Shown here piece after piece: positions 44,260 through 53,538 of a stretch of DNA of 64,000 nucleotides (the stretch's first letter is position 1; every line of letters starts with the position of its first letter). The notes below the pieces were generated by a model. That model saw only the letters and a program-made list of their open reading frames with translations, did not search any database and was not told where the DNA came from. Position numbers and translations under genes: made by a program. Source of the DNA: QZLE01 sp033852135 (GTDB lineage: Bacteria; Pseudomonadota; Gammaproteobacteria; QZLD01). The stretch is from positions 124,001 through 188,000 of the forward strand of contig JAWSVB010000008.1 in the NCBI GenBank assembly GCA_033852135.1, written 5' to 3'.

Positions 44260-45353
44260 AAGTAAAATTTAAATCTCAAAAACAGGCTATGCCAGATAGA
44301 GAAAATGGCATGCGCTTACATTATGGGATAGCAAAAAGGTCGTTACCAAAATTACGCTGGTACTTAATTCTTTTAGTTGCATCAAGCCCGATTATTCTAT
44401 TTTTTGGCAATATTATATATTCACTAGTTGTCGTTGAAGCTCCTGGAGTTATTAAACTACCTACCATAAGCATAAGATCTACCGTTTCTGGCACCATTTC
44501 CCAAATCTATGTAATGGATAATGAAGAGGTAATTGAAGGGCAAATATTAATGGTTCTGCAAAATCCCGACCTGGAAGCCAAAATCAACAGAATTGAAGGT
44601 GACATAATAGATTTAGAGTCACTTTCTCCAATCAATAATAAACCTCGTAACAGCAAAGTAATCAGACATCTTAATGAACAGCTTAAGAGCTCAAATAAGC
44701 TTTTAACTTTTAGAAAAGAACGATTGGATTCTATTAAATATCTTTTTGATCAAGGAGCAGCTACAGTTGCTGAATTATCGACAGCTACATCTCAATATGA
44801 TCAGGCAACTGCAAATTACAACAATGTTAAACGAGATATTGCTAAAGAGCAGCAAATATCATCTCAGGAGATTCAACTACAAGCTAATACGCAACAAAAT
44901 GCCATTCTTTTAAACAAATTAAAACGCGAACTATCGCACCTAAAAGAGCAGAAAATAAAACAGGGAGTAAGAGCAGTAAGCGATGGTAAAATTAGCGAGA
45001 TATCTGTAACTCAGGGGGAATATATAGCAGCAGGCACCCCTCTAATATCCATCTCCACCAAAAAAAGATCTTCAATAACTGCATATATAGCTCCAAAGTA
45101 TGCAAAATACGCAAAAATTGGGCAAAGTGCTGTAGTTAAATTGCCCAATGGCATTAAATTTCCAGCAATAATTGATTCTGTACCAAAATTAACTGGACAA
45201 GTACCTTCTAGCGTTACTGGCCCACTTGGCACTAGGCCTAGAGGTATAGTTGTTGAGCTCAGTCCAAAAATAGATTTTCAGGATGATTATCGCGTCCAAG
45301 GTTTACCGGTTATGGTTAGATTTAACTTTAATATGTGGAGCGAAGCCCCATAA
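44256..45353 (+). CDS. HlyD-type membrane fusion protein
   Basis: A 365-residue periplasmic adaptor: one N-terminal helix (YLILLVASSPIILFFGNII), a lipoyl-like half (STVSGTISQIYVMDNEEVIE), a coiled-coil hairpin (about 120-225), the second lipoyl half (VSDGKISEISVTQGEYIAAG) and a beta-barrel (IGQSAVVKLPNG). HlyD proteins link an inner-membrane pump to a TolC-like channel. Here the only inner-membrane partner in the operon is the GT2 synthase, so the adaptor should couple synthesis to the outer-membrane protein. Its ATG overlaps the stop of the TolC-like gene (ATGA). The Pho box of phoB follows 30 bases after its stop. Confidence 0.9.
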   Translation: MKVKFKSQKQAMPDRENGMRLHYGIAKRSLPKLRWYLILLVASSPIILFFGNIIYSLVVVEAPGVIKLPTISIRSTVSGTISQIYVMDNEEVIEGQILMVLQNPDLEAKINRIEGDIIDLESLSPINNKPRNSKVIRHLNEQLKSSNKLLTFRKERLDSIKYLFDQGAATVAELSTATSQYDQATANYNNVKRDIAKEQQISSQEIQLQANTQQNAILLNKLKRELSHLKEQKIKQGVRAVSDGKISEISVTQGEYIAAGTPLISISTKKRSSITAYIAPKYAKYAKIGQSAVVKLPNGIKFPAIIDSVPKLTGQVPSSVTGPLGTRPRGIVVELSPKIDFQDDYRVQGLPVMVRFNFNMWSEAP

Positions 45354-45383
45354 ATACGATATTTATTACAATAATAGTTCTAC

Positions 45384-45401
45384 GTAACATTTTTGTAACA
45401 T
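45384..45401 (+). promoter_or_regulatory. Pho-box-like direct repeat upstream of phoB
   Basis: GTAACAT at 45384-45390 and again at 45395-45401, separated by TTTT, give the 11-base period expected of PhoB half-sites. It lies 51 bases before the phoB start, so autoregulation of phoBR is likely. Known Pho boxes have the form of TGTCAT repeats; GTAACA variants occur in other gammaproteobacteria. Confidence 0.65.
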
Positions 45402-45451
45402 TGATGCTATTCAATAGAGATTAAGAATAACTATTTTGGGAAGTCATACAA

Positions 45452-46135
45452 ATGCAGATACATCTTTTAGTTGTTGAAGATGAACAACCAATTCGTGAAA
45501 TGTTAAAAATGGTTTTGTCGTACCAAAATATGACAATAACCGAAGCCGAAAATGGTAACCAAGCATTTGAACTCATAAAAAAAGAAACATTCGATCTAGT
45601 TTTGTTAGATTGGATGCTACCTGATATAAGCGGTATCGAAATAGCAAAACGCCTTAAAGCCGATTCAAATACCAATAAAATCCCTATCATTATGCTGACA
45701 GCAAAAGGTGAGGAAGAGGATAAAATAAAAGGACTTGAGTGTGGCGCAGATGATTATGTTACAAAACCATTTTCACCAAAGGAGCTTTCTGCACGCATTA
45801 AAGCTGTTCTAAGGCGTTCTACTCCAACAAAAGATGATAAAGAAATAATCTCGGGAAAGATTACTTTAGATCCAAAAAGCCACTCTGTAACAATTTCTAA
45901 TACTGGAGTTAAACTTGGACCAATAGAGTTTAAGCTTCTACACTTTTTTATGACCCACCCGAATAAGGTATATAGTAGAACACAATTACTTGATTATGTT
46001 TGGGGCACCAATGTTTTCGTTGAAGAGCGAACTGTTGATGTTCATATAAGAAGACTTAGAAAAGCTGTTAGTATTGATGGTGCTGAAGGGTATATTAAAA
46101 CAATACGTGGCACAGGATATATATTTTCAGTATGA
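45452..46135 (+). CDS. phoB: Phosphate regulon response regulator PhoB
   Basis: A 227-residue OmpR-family regulator. Receiver with VVEDEQPIREML, phospho-acceptor D53 in LLDWMLPDISG, threonine in MLTAKGEEED and K105 in DYVTKPFSPKEL; winged-helix DNA-binding domain from about residue 130 with TRTQLLDYVWGTNVFVEERT and RLRKAV. Closely like PhoB. It activates phosphate-starvation genes, including pst. The next gene (phoR) overlaps by four bases (ATGA). Confidence 0.96.
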   Translation: MQIHLLVVEDEQPIREMLKMVLSYQNMTITEAENGNQAFELIKKETFDLVLLDWMLPDISGIEIAKRLKADSNTNKIPIIMLTAKGEEEDKIKGLECGADDYVTKPFSPKELSARIKAVLRRSTPTKDDKEIISGKITLDPKSHSVTISNTGVKLGPIEFKLLHFFMTHPNKVYSRTQLLDYVWGTNVFVEERTVDVHIRRLRKAVSIDGAEGYIKTIRGTGYIFSV

Positions 46136-47421
46136 GAACACATAATAACCCATGGCCCAAACTACTTCTAAAGAACATTCTATTTGTAGGAATTTCATCT
46201 TTAATTGGCTGGGCTTTTGATCTTGCAGTACATGCTGCGTTTGTTGCCCTACTTATTATAGCTTGTTGGAATCTCTCCCAGCTCTATCTTCTGGATCAAT
46301 GGTTACGTAAAAGTCGAATGATTAACCCACCTGAATCAAAAGGGATATGGGGTGATATTTTAGATCAAATATATAGACTTAGAAAAAGAGATAAAAAAAG
46401 ATCAAAAACCCTTTCAAAAATCGTAAAACGATTTGAATCTTCTGCTTTGGCTCTTCCAGATGGAGTTATTGGAATTAATGATAATGGCGAGATGGAGTGG
46501 TGGAATGAAACCGCTACTGAACTCCTGGGGTTAAAGCGAAAGCAAGATAAAGGGCAACGAATCGATAACCTGATACGAACACCTGAATTTATACAATATT
46601 ATCAAGATACTCAACATGAGAAACCAATACACGTTACATCACCACTAATCAAAGAAATTACTCTAGAAATAAGAGTTGTAGGGTATGGCCTTAGAGAGCA
46701 GATTATAATTGTCAGAGATATCAGTGAACCATTACGAGTTCAGCAGATGCGTAAAGATTTTGTTGCAAATGTATCGCATGAGCTAAGAACACCTCTAACT
46801 GTACTCAATGGCACGGCTGAACTTTTGTATGATTCAAAAGATGCCATCCCAAAGCAGTTTCATAAACCTATGGAGTTAATGAATCAACAAACGAAACGAA
46901 TGACTTCAATAGTAAATGATCTATTAACATTATCTAAATTGGAGTCAGGACATAACGAATCAAGCCCTGAGTTAATTGATGTTAAGATACTATTAAGTTT
47001 ATTAGAAAGTGAGGCCAAAACTCTTAGCGGTAATCTTGAGCAAAATATTGTTGTCAAAGTTGATGAATCTCTCCCGCTATATGGAAATTTAACAGAAATA
47101 ACCAGCTGCTTTACTAACTTGATCAGTAATGCAATTAGGCATACACCTCCTAATGGCACTATAAACATCTGTTGGCATAAGAATGCCGGAGACTCATGCT
47201 TTGAAGTTCAGGATAATGGCTTTGGAATTGCCACAGAGCATATAAGTAGGCTTACTGAGCGTTTTTATCGTGTTGATGCTGGTCGATCACGCAATACAGG
47301 TGGCACTGGACTTGGCCTTTCTATCGTTAAAAGAATTCTATTGCGCCATAACGCAACCTTAGAAATTGAAAGTGAAGAAGGTGTTGGTAGCACCTTTAGG
47401 TGTAGATTTAAGACTGACTAA
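46132..47421 (+). CDS. phoR: Phosphate regulon sensor histidine kinase PhoR
   Basis: A 429-residue membrane kinase: two close N-terminal helices (about 14-50), a basic region, a PAS domain (about 105-200), HisKA with H216 in VSHELRTPLTVL, and HATPase_c with N-box, DNGFGIATEHI and GGTGLGLSIV. There is no large periplasmic domain, as in other PhoR. It gets the phosphate signal from the Pst transporter and PhoU, then phosphorylates PhoB. The start overlaps phoB (ATGA). Confidence 0.96.
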   Translation: MRTHNNPWPKLLLKNILFVGISSLIGWAFDLAVHAAFVALLIIACWNLSQLYLLDQWLRKSRMINPPESKGIWGDILDQIYRLRKRDKKRSKTLSKIVKRFESSALALPDGVIGINDNGEMEWWNETATELLGLKRKQDKGQRIDNLIRTPEFIQYYQDTQHEKPIHVTSPLIKEITLEIRVVGYGLREQIIIVRDISEPLRVQQMRKDFVANVSHELRTPLTVLNGTAELLYDSKDAIPKQFHKPMELMNQQTKRMTSIVNDLLTLSKLESGHNESSPELIDVKILLSLLESEAKTLSGNLEQNIVVKVDESLPLYGNLTEITSCFTNLISNAIRHTPPNGTINICWHKNAGDSCFEVQDNGFGIATEHISRLTERFYRVDAGRSRNTGGTGLGLSIVKRILLRHNATLEIESEEGVGSTFRCRFKTD

Positions 47422-47766
47422 TTAAATTGCGCTTATTACTTGAAACTGCGAATTGAATCTTTAAACATTTTATCGACATATCAAATCTACTTAAGTTTCT
47501 AGCAAAACATCGTCAAAGGTGGTTTTACATAAAAACCTCTGCTTATTCAAAAGCTGACAATATACAGCATGTGAACTAAAGTAAATTAAGTAACAACCGA
47601 ATACTTCCATCATTATGCAACAGATAATCAATTGATTGTATTGGCTTTTATATTATAAATGCAATTATTTTAAATTTGTAACGTTATTGTAATATTACAG
47701 TAACAAAATATTAACAATAAAGATGAATAATAACTGCATATCAACATCATAACAGGAGAAAGTTAT
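47422..47766. other. 345-bp phoR-pstS intergenic region
   Basis: The region holds the pst promoter area. Besides the Pho box (47676-47708) I see AATAAAGATGAATAAT downstream of it, in which a -10 element may lie, and the strong ribosome site AGGAGAAAG before pstS. No terminator hairpin after phoR and no small gene is evident in the first 200 bases. Confidence 0.55.
47676..47708 (+). promoter_or_regulatory. Three-unit Pho box upstream of pstS
   Basis: Three consecutive 11-base units: TTGTAACGTTA (47676), TTGTAATATTA (47687) and CAGTAACAAAA (47698), each with GTAA at the same position. Tandem 11-base half-sites are what PhoB dimers bind. It lies 58 bases before the pstS start, where PhoB would replace the -35 element. 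This fits strong phosphate-starvation induction of pstSCAB-phoU. Confidence 0.75.
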
Positions 47767-48738
47767 ATGCAATTTTTAAAAACAACTTGTGCAACAATTC
47801 TATCAGCGGCAATTGCCTTTAGTGCAAATGCAGCACCAAAAGTAGACGCAAATCTACCAACCTATAAGCAGGCTAGCGGCATCTCAGGTAATATATCAAG
47901 TGTAGGTTCAGATACTTTAGCTAACCTTATGACATTCTGGGCAGAGGACTTTAAAAAGAACTACCCAAACGTCAACATTCAAATTCAAGCAGCAGGATCA
48001 TCAACTGCTCCTCCAGCCCTTACTGAGCAAACTTCAAACTTTGGCCCAATGAGCCGTAAGATGAAGGATAAGGAGATACAAGCTTTTGAAGAGAAGCATG
48101 GTTATAAACCAACAGCAATTCGTGTAGCTATCGATGCGCTTGCTGTTTTTGTTAATAAAGATAACCCAATTAAAGGGATGACAATCCAGCAAGTTGATGC
48201 TGTTTTCTCAAGCACGAGAAAGTGTGGGGCTAAAGAGCAAGTAAACAAATGGGGAGATCTTAATCTTACAGGAGTTTGGGCAAACAGGGATATTCAACTG
48301 TTTGGGCGAAACTCTGTATCAGGTACATACGGATACTTTAAAAAGAAAGCATTATGCAAAGGTGACTTTAAAAATAATGTTAATGAACAACCAGGGTCTG
48401 CTTCGGTTGTGCAGTCGATAAGCACATCTGTAAATGGAATAGGATATTCAGGAATTGGTTATAAATCAGCAGGTGTTAAGGCTGTTGCTTTAACCAAAAA
48501 AGGCACCGACTATGTTGATGCAACATCAGAGAATGCTTTAACAGGCAAGTACCCACTTTCCAGATTCCTTTATGTTTATGTTAATAAGCACCCTAATAAA
48601 GAGCTATCCCCTCTTGAAAGGGAGTTTATTAAGCTAGTACTTTCTAAACAAGGTCAGCAGACAGTTGCTAAAGATGGTTATATCCCAGTACCTAATAAAA
48701 TTGCTCAAAAAGAGCTAAATAAACTAGGCATTAAGTAA
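47767..48738 (+). CDS. pstS: Phosphate ABC transporter substrate-binding protein PstS
   Basis: A 323-residue periplasmic protein with signal peptide (LSAAIAFSANA). The phosphate-binding segments are visible: SVGSDTLANLM, AAGSSTAPPAL, FGPMSRKMKDKE, and GRNSVSGTYGYFKK, with PGSASVVQSISTSVNGIGYSG. It matches the PstS group common in marine gammaproteobacteria. It captures phosphate for PstCAB. A strong ribosome site (AGGAGAAAG) supports the start. A perfect hairpin between pstS and pstC may lower expression of the membrane genes relative to pstS. Confidence 0.95.
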   Translation: MQFLKTTCATILSAAIAFSANAAPKVDANLPTYKQASGISGNISSVGSDTLANLMTFWAEDFKKNYPNVNIQIQAAGSSTAPPALTEQTSNFGPMSRKMKDKEIQAFEEKHGYKPTAIRVAIDALAVFVNKDNPIKGMTIQQVDAVFSSTRKCGAKEQVNKWGDLNLTGVWANRDIQLFGRNSVSGTYGYFKKKALCKGDFKNNVNEQPGSASVVQSISTSVNGIGYSGIGYKSAGVKAVALTKKGTDYVDATSENALTGKYPLSRFLYVYVNKHPNKELSPLEREFIKLVLSKQGQQTVAKDGYIPVPNKIAQKELNKLGIK

Positions 48739-48751
48739 CTCTCTAGATTAA

Positions 48752-48777
48752 ACCGAGAAGGATTCATCCTTCTCGGT
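48752..48777 (+). terminator. Perfect hairpin between pstS and pstC
   Basis: ACCGAGAAGGA, loop TTCA, TCCTTCTCGGT: an 11-bp perfect stem starting 13 bases after the pstS stop and ending 17 bases before pstC. No U-run follows, so it is more likely a partial terminator or a stem protecting pstS mRNA than a full stop; such hairpins after binding-protein genes let the binding protein be made in excess. Confidence 0.7.
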
Positions 48778-48794
48778 ATTATTAAGAAGCGAAT

Positions 48795-51023
48795 ATGAAG
48801 CAAGAAAATACAGAACTCGAACAAAGCTTGGCTAAAAAGTATACATCCAGAAATATTAAAGATCTGATCACCAAGATCATAGTATTTACCGGTGGTGGAT
48901 CTGTACTAGTTGCTCTCGGACTTATCTTTGTTTACTTAGGAATAGAAGTTGTTCCTTTATTTCAGGGTATCGAAAGTGAAGTTCAAATAACCAATAAAAC
49001 GCAAACAAACAACCTTCTGCACCTATCAATTGAAGAGCAAAATAAAGTCGCACTATCAATTGATTCATCAGGAGTAATTAGATTTACCGAGATGGAAACA
49101 GGTAAGATCATTTCAGAAGAGTTAATTTCATCAAATAAGATTTCTAAAATATACACCTTAAAAGGTGCCTCAAATATTTATATATTAGCGGCATTTGAAA
49201 ATGGAATGGCCAAGCTATTACGTCCTAAATATCAAATTAAATATTTAGAGAAAAAACAAAATATAATCATACCATCAATAACCTACCCACTTGGAGAAGA
49301 TTTAATTGAACTCCATGGTGATGGAAGCCTAATAACTAATATTACTTTTGAACTAGATGAAGACAATATAACTATTGTTTCTAGCTCAACTGATAATCTT
49401 TTTGTAACTAAGTTTTCTAGAGAGGAGTCTTTCTTAGATGACGAAGTAAATTGGGAAAAAGAACAGTTATCAGCGGCTCATACAATAAGCCCAGATTATA
49501 TTTTTATAGATCAAGCACAAAATAATATCTTGCTACTTGATAAATCAGGTAGTTTCTTAAGAGCAGATAATGAGCTAAAAACTATAGAAACTGGCGACTT
49601 TATTGAACAAGAGGAATTTGTAGTATCAGCCGCTGCAGGCTTATCTGCCGGCAGTTCAATTCTTATTGCTGATACATCTGGGACTGTCACACAATGGTTT
49701 CCAGTAAGAAATAAGAGCAATAATTTTGAGTATATTAAAATTCGAGATTTCGATTTAGGTGGATCTGATATAAAGGCAATTGTTCCTGAGTATTCAAGAA
49801 AAATTGCTTACATTTATGATTCAAAAAACCTAGTTTCAATTATTCATACAACTTCACAACAAATAATTCACCAAGAAAAATTGATTGAAGCTGAAATCAA
49901 GAATCTTGCAATAAGTCCAAGAGCAAATGCAGTTTTAATAAATACTGAAGATTCTATATCTTTATTCCATATCGACAATGAGCATCCAGAAGTATCATTC
50001 TCATCTTTATGGGAAAAAGTATGGTATGAGGGTTATGAGCAGCCAGAATATATTTGGCAATCTTCCTCATCATCCAATGATTTTGAATCCAAATTTAGTT
50101 TTATTCCACTTGCATTCGGAACACTAAAAGCTGCTTTTTATGCGATGCTTTTTGCGACGCCAATAGGTGTTTTAGCCGGAGCCTATACCGCCTACTTTAT
50201 GAAGCCTAAACTTAGACAAGTAGTAAAACCAACTGTTGAGCTTATGGCAGCACTCCCAACAGTTATCCTAGGGTTTCTTGCCGGACTGTGGTTGGCGCCA
50301 TTTATCGAGTATAACTTGCCAGGCATATTCTGCCTGCCGATAGTCGTCCCACTAGGCATAATCGCACTCTCTCTCTTCTGGACTTTGATACCTAATAGGT
50401 TCCGTCAAATTGTTCCAGATGGATCAGAAATACTGCTATTAATGCCTGTAATTATATTTTTAATTTGGCTCTCGTTTTATCTAAGCCCTATGCTTGAGAT
50501 TGCATTATTTGGAGGAAACACTCGCTCCTGGCTTACAGATACTATGGGGATTAACTTTGATCAGCGTAACTCAATCATCATTGGTATCACAATGGGTATC
50601 GCTGTAATACCAAATATATTCTCAATCACTGAAGATGCTATCTACGGTGTCCCACGCACATTAACCGATGGATCTCTTGCTCTAGGTGCAACTCAGTGGC
50701 AAACAATGACCAAGGTAATCATCCTCACAGCAAGCCCAGCTATATTTTCAGCCATCATGATAGGGATGGGAAGAGCAATTGGTGAGACCATGATCGTACT
50801 TATGGCAACTGGTAATACTCCAATCATGGATTTTAATATATTCGAAGGTATGAGAACTCTTGCAGCGAATATTGCAGTAGAGATGCCGGAAGCAGAAGTT
50901 GGTAGTACACACTTCAGACTACTATTCCTTTCAGCATTTACCTTATTCATACTTACTTTTATTTTCAATACCTTATCCGAAATTATTAGTACTCGACTTA
51001 GGAACAAATACAGTAATTTGTAA
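48795..51023 (+). CDS. pstC: Phosphate ABC transporter permease PstC, long form
   Basis: A 742-residue permease, more than twice the length of E. coli PstC (319). After one helix (about 30-57) comes a periplasmic domain of about 360 residues with repeated beta segments (WD40-like, for example VALSIDSSGVIRFTEMETGK and IADTSGTVTQWFPV), then the permease core (about 430-740) with FGTLKAAFYAMLFATPIGVLA, ALPTVILGFLAG and GIAVIPNIFSITEDAIYG followed by the EAA loop LALGATQWQTMTKVI. This long form is known in Vibrio and relatives. It works with PstA, PstB and PstS to import phosphate. Confidence 0.93.
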   Translation: MKQENTELEQSLAKKYTSRNIKDLITKIIVFTGGGSVLVALGLIFVYLGIEVVPLFQGIESEVQITNKTQTNNLLHLSIEEQNKVALSIDSSGVIRFTEMETGKIISEELISSNKISKIYTLKGASNIYILAAFENGMAKLLRPKYQIKYLEKKQNIIIPSITYPLGEDLIELHGDGSLITNITFELDEDNITIVSSSTDNLFVTKFSREESFLDDEVNWEKEQLSAAHTISPDYIFIDQAQNNILLLDKSGSFLRADNELKTIETGDFIEQEEFVVSAAAGLSAGSSILIADTSGTVTQWFPVRNKSNNFEYIKIRDFDLGGSDIKAIVPEYSRKIAYIYDSKNLVSIIHTTSQQIIHQEKLIEAEIKNLAISPRANAVLINTEDSISLFHIDNEHPEVSFSSLWEKVWYEGYEQPEYIWQSSSSSNDFESKFSFIPLAFGTLKAAFYAMLFATPIGVLAGAYTAYFMKPKLRQVVKPTVELMAALPTVILGFLAGLWLAPFIEYNLPGIFCLPIVVPLGIIALSLFWTLIPNRFRQIVPDGSEILLLMPVIIFLIWLSFYLSPMLEIALFGGNTRSWLTDTMGINFDQRNSIIIGITMGIAVIPNIFSITEDAIYGVPRTLTDGSLALGATQWQTMTKVIILTASPAIFSAIMIGMGRAIGETMIVLMATGNTPIMDFNIFEGMRTLAANIAVEMPEAEVGSTHFRLLFLSAFTLFILTFIFNTLSEIISTRLRNKYSNL

Positions 51024-51040
51024 TTACTTAAATAGACGTT

Positions 51041-52675
51041 ATGAAAAAGATAATTAATTGGTACAAAGAGGGAACACCTTTTCTATGGCTTTGCGCTGGA
51101 GCGATTGCGTTATCAGTAATAATAGTCGTTGGAATTGTCGGTTTTATTGGTTATCAAGCTCTGCCCCATTTCTGGCCGAGCTCTACCCATATCATAAGAA
51201 TCAGCACAGATGGAGCAGATGATAAAACAGTCATAGCTGAATATTATGAAGAGAAGAACAAGGTTTCAGCTCAAGGACCTTATAAAGATATTCTTTTAAA
51301 GACCGGGAATAGAGATATCTTTGGAATTGACTTCCGCTGGGTTAAGGATTATCAAATATCCTTGAGTCAACCAGCAAAAGGATACGCTACTTTTGAGCGT
51401 AGAGAGTGGGGTAACCTTTATGGTATACCAAAAACTATTATCGACACGCAGTCTAACAAGACTGAACAAAATGCTGTCTGGACAACTTTACAACAAAAAA
51501 TATCTGAAGCAACAAACCTTCACCAACAGCTAGAAGAGATCCAAAATATTGATATTGGTAAAATCAACTATGAGATGGAGCAAATTCGATTAAACTCCAG
51601 ATCTCTTGAGCTAGAAGGCAAATTAACCGAACTAGCAATTAAAGAAGCACAAGAGCAACAAAACATATTAAACAACCAATACAACGCATTAAATCTAAGG
51701 CTCATAGAATTAACCAAAGAGTTAAATAGATATAATCTACAAGTGGAAGTTCTATCTGAAAATGGTCCACAAGAGATAACTATAAAAGTAGCCAATATTG
51801 TCAGATCTTATATGCCAAATAATATTGGGATACTCGAAAAAACATCAATATATTTTAACCGGATAGGTGAATTTGTATTCGGAAGCCCACGTGAAGCAAA
51901 CACCGAAGGTGGCGTATTTCCAGCCATATTTGGAACTGTATTAATGGTGTTATTGATGACTATATTTGCAACACCATTTGGGATTCTTGCAGCTGTTTAC
52001 TTAAGAGAGTATTCCAAACAAAATATATTCACTAGAATAATCCGCATTTCTGTAGTTAACCTTGCCGGTGTGCCTTCTATTGTATACGGAGTATTTGGCC
52101 TAGGATTCTTTGTTTATATACTTGGAGGTAATATTGATGCCCTCTTCTATCCTGAAGCTCTTCCATCACCAACTTTTGGTACTCCTGGAATCTTATGGGC
52201 TTCAATCACACTTGCACTACTAACCCTTCCAGTTGTAATTGTTACAACAGAAGAAGGCTTAGCAAGAATACCAAAAGCCTTCAAAGAAGGAAGCTTAGCT
52301 CTTGGAGCTACAAAATCAGAAACCCTTTGGAAAGTTATTTTGCCAATATCAACTCCAGCTATGATCACAGGGGTGATTTTGGCAATAGCGCGTGCAGCTG
52401 GTGAAGTTGCACCGCTGATGCTAGTTGGAGTTGTAAAACTTGCACCGTCTTTGCCTTTAGATGGGAACTTCCCGTTCTTACATATGGAGCGAAAGTTTAT
52501 GCACCTTGGCTTCCATATTTATGATGTAGGCTTCCAAAGCCCAAACGTAGAAGCTGCTAGGCCACTAGTTTTTGCCACAGCATTCCTACTTATTTTGATA
52601 ATCATATTTCTAAATCTATTCGCCTTTTCTTTAAGAAACCGTCTTAGAGAAAAATACAAATCAATAGCGGGTTAA
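51041..52675 (+). CDS. pstA: Phosphate ABC transporter permease PstA, long form
   Basis: A 544-residue permease, also longer than E. coli PstA (296), with one helix (about 15-40), a periplasmic insert of about 230 residues containing a coiled coil (about 145-235), and the permease core from about 285: GGVFPAIFGTVLMVLLMT, LAGVPSIVYGVFGLGF and the EAA loop LALGATKSETLWKVILP. It pairs with the long PstC, so the two inserts probably form a joint periplasmic structure. It lies 17 bases after pstC. Confidence 0.93.
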   Translation: MKKIINWYKEGTPFLWLCAGAIALSVIIVVGIVGFIGYQALPHFWPSSTHIIRISTDGADDKTVIAEYYEEKNKVSAQGPYKDILLKTGNRDIFGIDFRWVKDYQISLSQPAKGYATFERREWGNLYGIPKTIIDTQSNKTEQNAVWTTLQQKISEATNLHQQLEEIQNIDIGKINYEMEQIRLNSRSLELEGKLTELAIKEAQEQQNILNNQYNALNLRLIELTKELNRYNLQVEVLSENGPQEITIKVANIVRSYMPNNIGILEKTSIYFNRIGEFVFGSPREANTEGGVFPAIFGTVLMVLLMTIFATPFGILAAVYLREYSKQNIFTRIIRISVVNLAGVPSIVYGVFGLGFFVYILGGNIDALFYPEALPSPTFGTPGILWASITLALLTLPVVIVTTEEGLARIPKAFKEGSLALGATKSETLWKVILPISTPAMITGVILAIARAAGEVAPLMLVGVVKLAPSLPLDGNFPFLHMERKFMHLGFHIYDVGFQSPNVEAARPLVFATAFLLILIIIFLNLFAFSLRNRLREKYKSIAG

Positions 52676-52678
52676 ATA

Positions 52679-53530
52679 ATGACTGAAGTTAGCACAAACA
52701 AACAAGAAGATATTATTATTAAGACATCTATAGCATCAGACAGTGGCGCCAAGAAAACAATTCAGCTAGATGATGAGCGCATTGCTTTTACCGCAGATAA
52801 TTTGAATCTATATTACGGTGACAACCGTGCATTAAAAGATATTGATATTAAAATACCTGAGAAAAAAGTAACTGCATTTATCGGCCCTAGTGGTTGTGGT
52901 AAATCAACTCTTTTGCGTTGTTTTAATAGAATGAATGACTTGATCGATAACGTTAACATTGATGGTGAAATTAATTTATACGGTAATAATATCTATGATA
53001 AAAATGTAGATGTTGCAGCACTTAGACGAAAAGTTGGAATGGTATTTCAAAAGCCAAATCCTTTTCCAAAATCAATTTATGAAAATGTAGCTTATGGGTT
53101 AAGAATTCAAGGGATAAAAAGCAAAAGAACTATTGATGATATTGTTGAAAAATCATTAAAAGGTGCAGCGCTTTGGGGTGAAGTAAAAGATAGGCTTCAC
53201 CATAGTGCTTTAAAATTATCAGGCGGGCAGCAACAACGTCTGGTAATTGCACGTGCAATTGCCATCCAACCCTCAGTACTTCTTCTGGATGAGCCGGCTT
53301 CAGCATTAGACCCTATTTCAACACTAAAAGTTGAAGAGCTTATAAATGAGCTTAAAAATGACTTCACGATAGTGATTGTTACCCATAATATGCAACAAGC
53401 AGCTAGAGTTTCAGACTATACTGCATTTATGTATATGGGTGATATTGTTGAATTTACAGACACAAAAACTCTATTTACTGCACCAAAGCATAAACAGACA
53501 GAAGATTACATAACAGGAAGATATGGATAG
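52679..53530 (+). CDS. pstB: Phosphate ABC transporter ATPase PstB
   Basis: A 283-residue ATPase: Walker A IGPSGCGKSTLLRCFNRMND (NRMND is diagnostic of PstB), Q-loop MVFQKPNPFPKSIYENV, signature LSGGQQQRLVIARAIA, Walker B LLLDEPASALDP and H-loop IVIVTHNMQQA. The N-terminus has about 35 extra residues before the ATPase core. It powers phosphate import and with PhoU conveys phosphate status to PhoR. It starts three bases after pstA. Confidence 0.97.
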   Translation: MTEVSTNKQEDIIIKTSIASDSGAKKTIQLDDERIAFTADNLNLYYGDNRALKDIDIKIPEKKVTAFIGPSGCGKSTLLRCFNRMNDLIDNVNIDGEINLYGNNIYDKNVDVAALRRKVGMVFQKPNPFPKSIYENVAYGLRIQGIKSKRTIDDIVEKSLKGAALWGEVKDRLHHSALKLSGGQQQRLVIARAIAIQPSVLLLDEPASALDPISTLKVEELINELKNDFTIVIVTHNMQQAARVSDYTAFMYMGDIVEFTDTKTLFTAPKHKQTEDYITGRYG

Positions 53531-53538
53531 GTAATATT

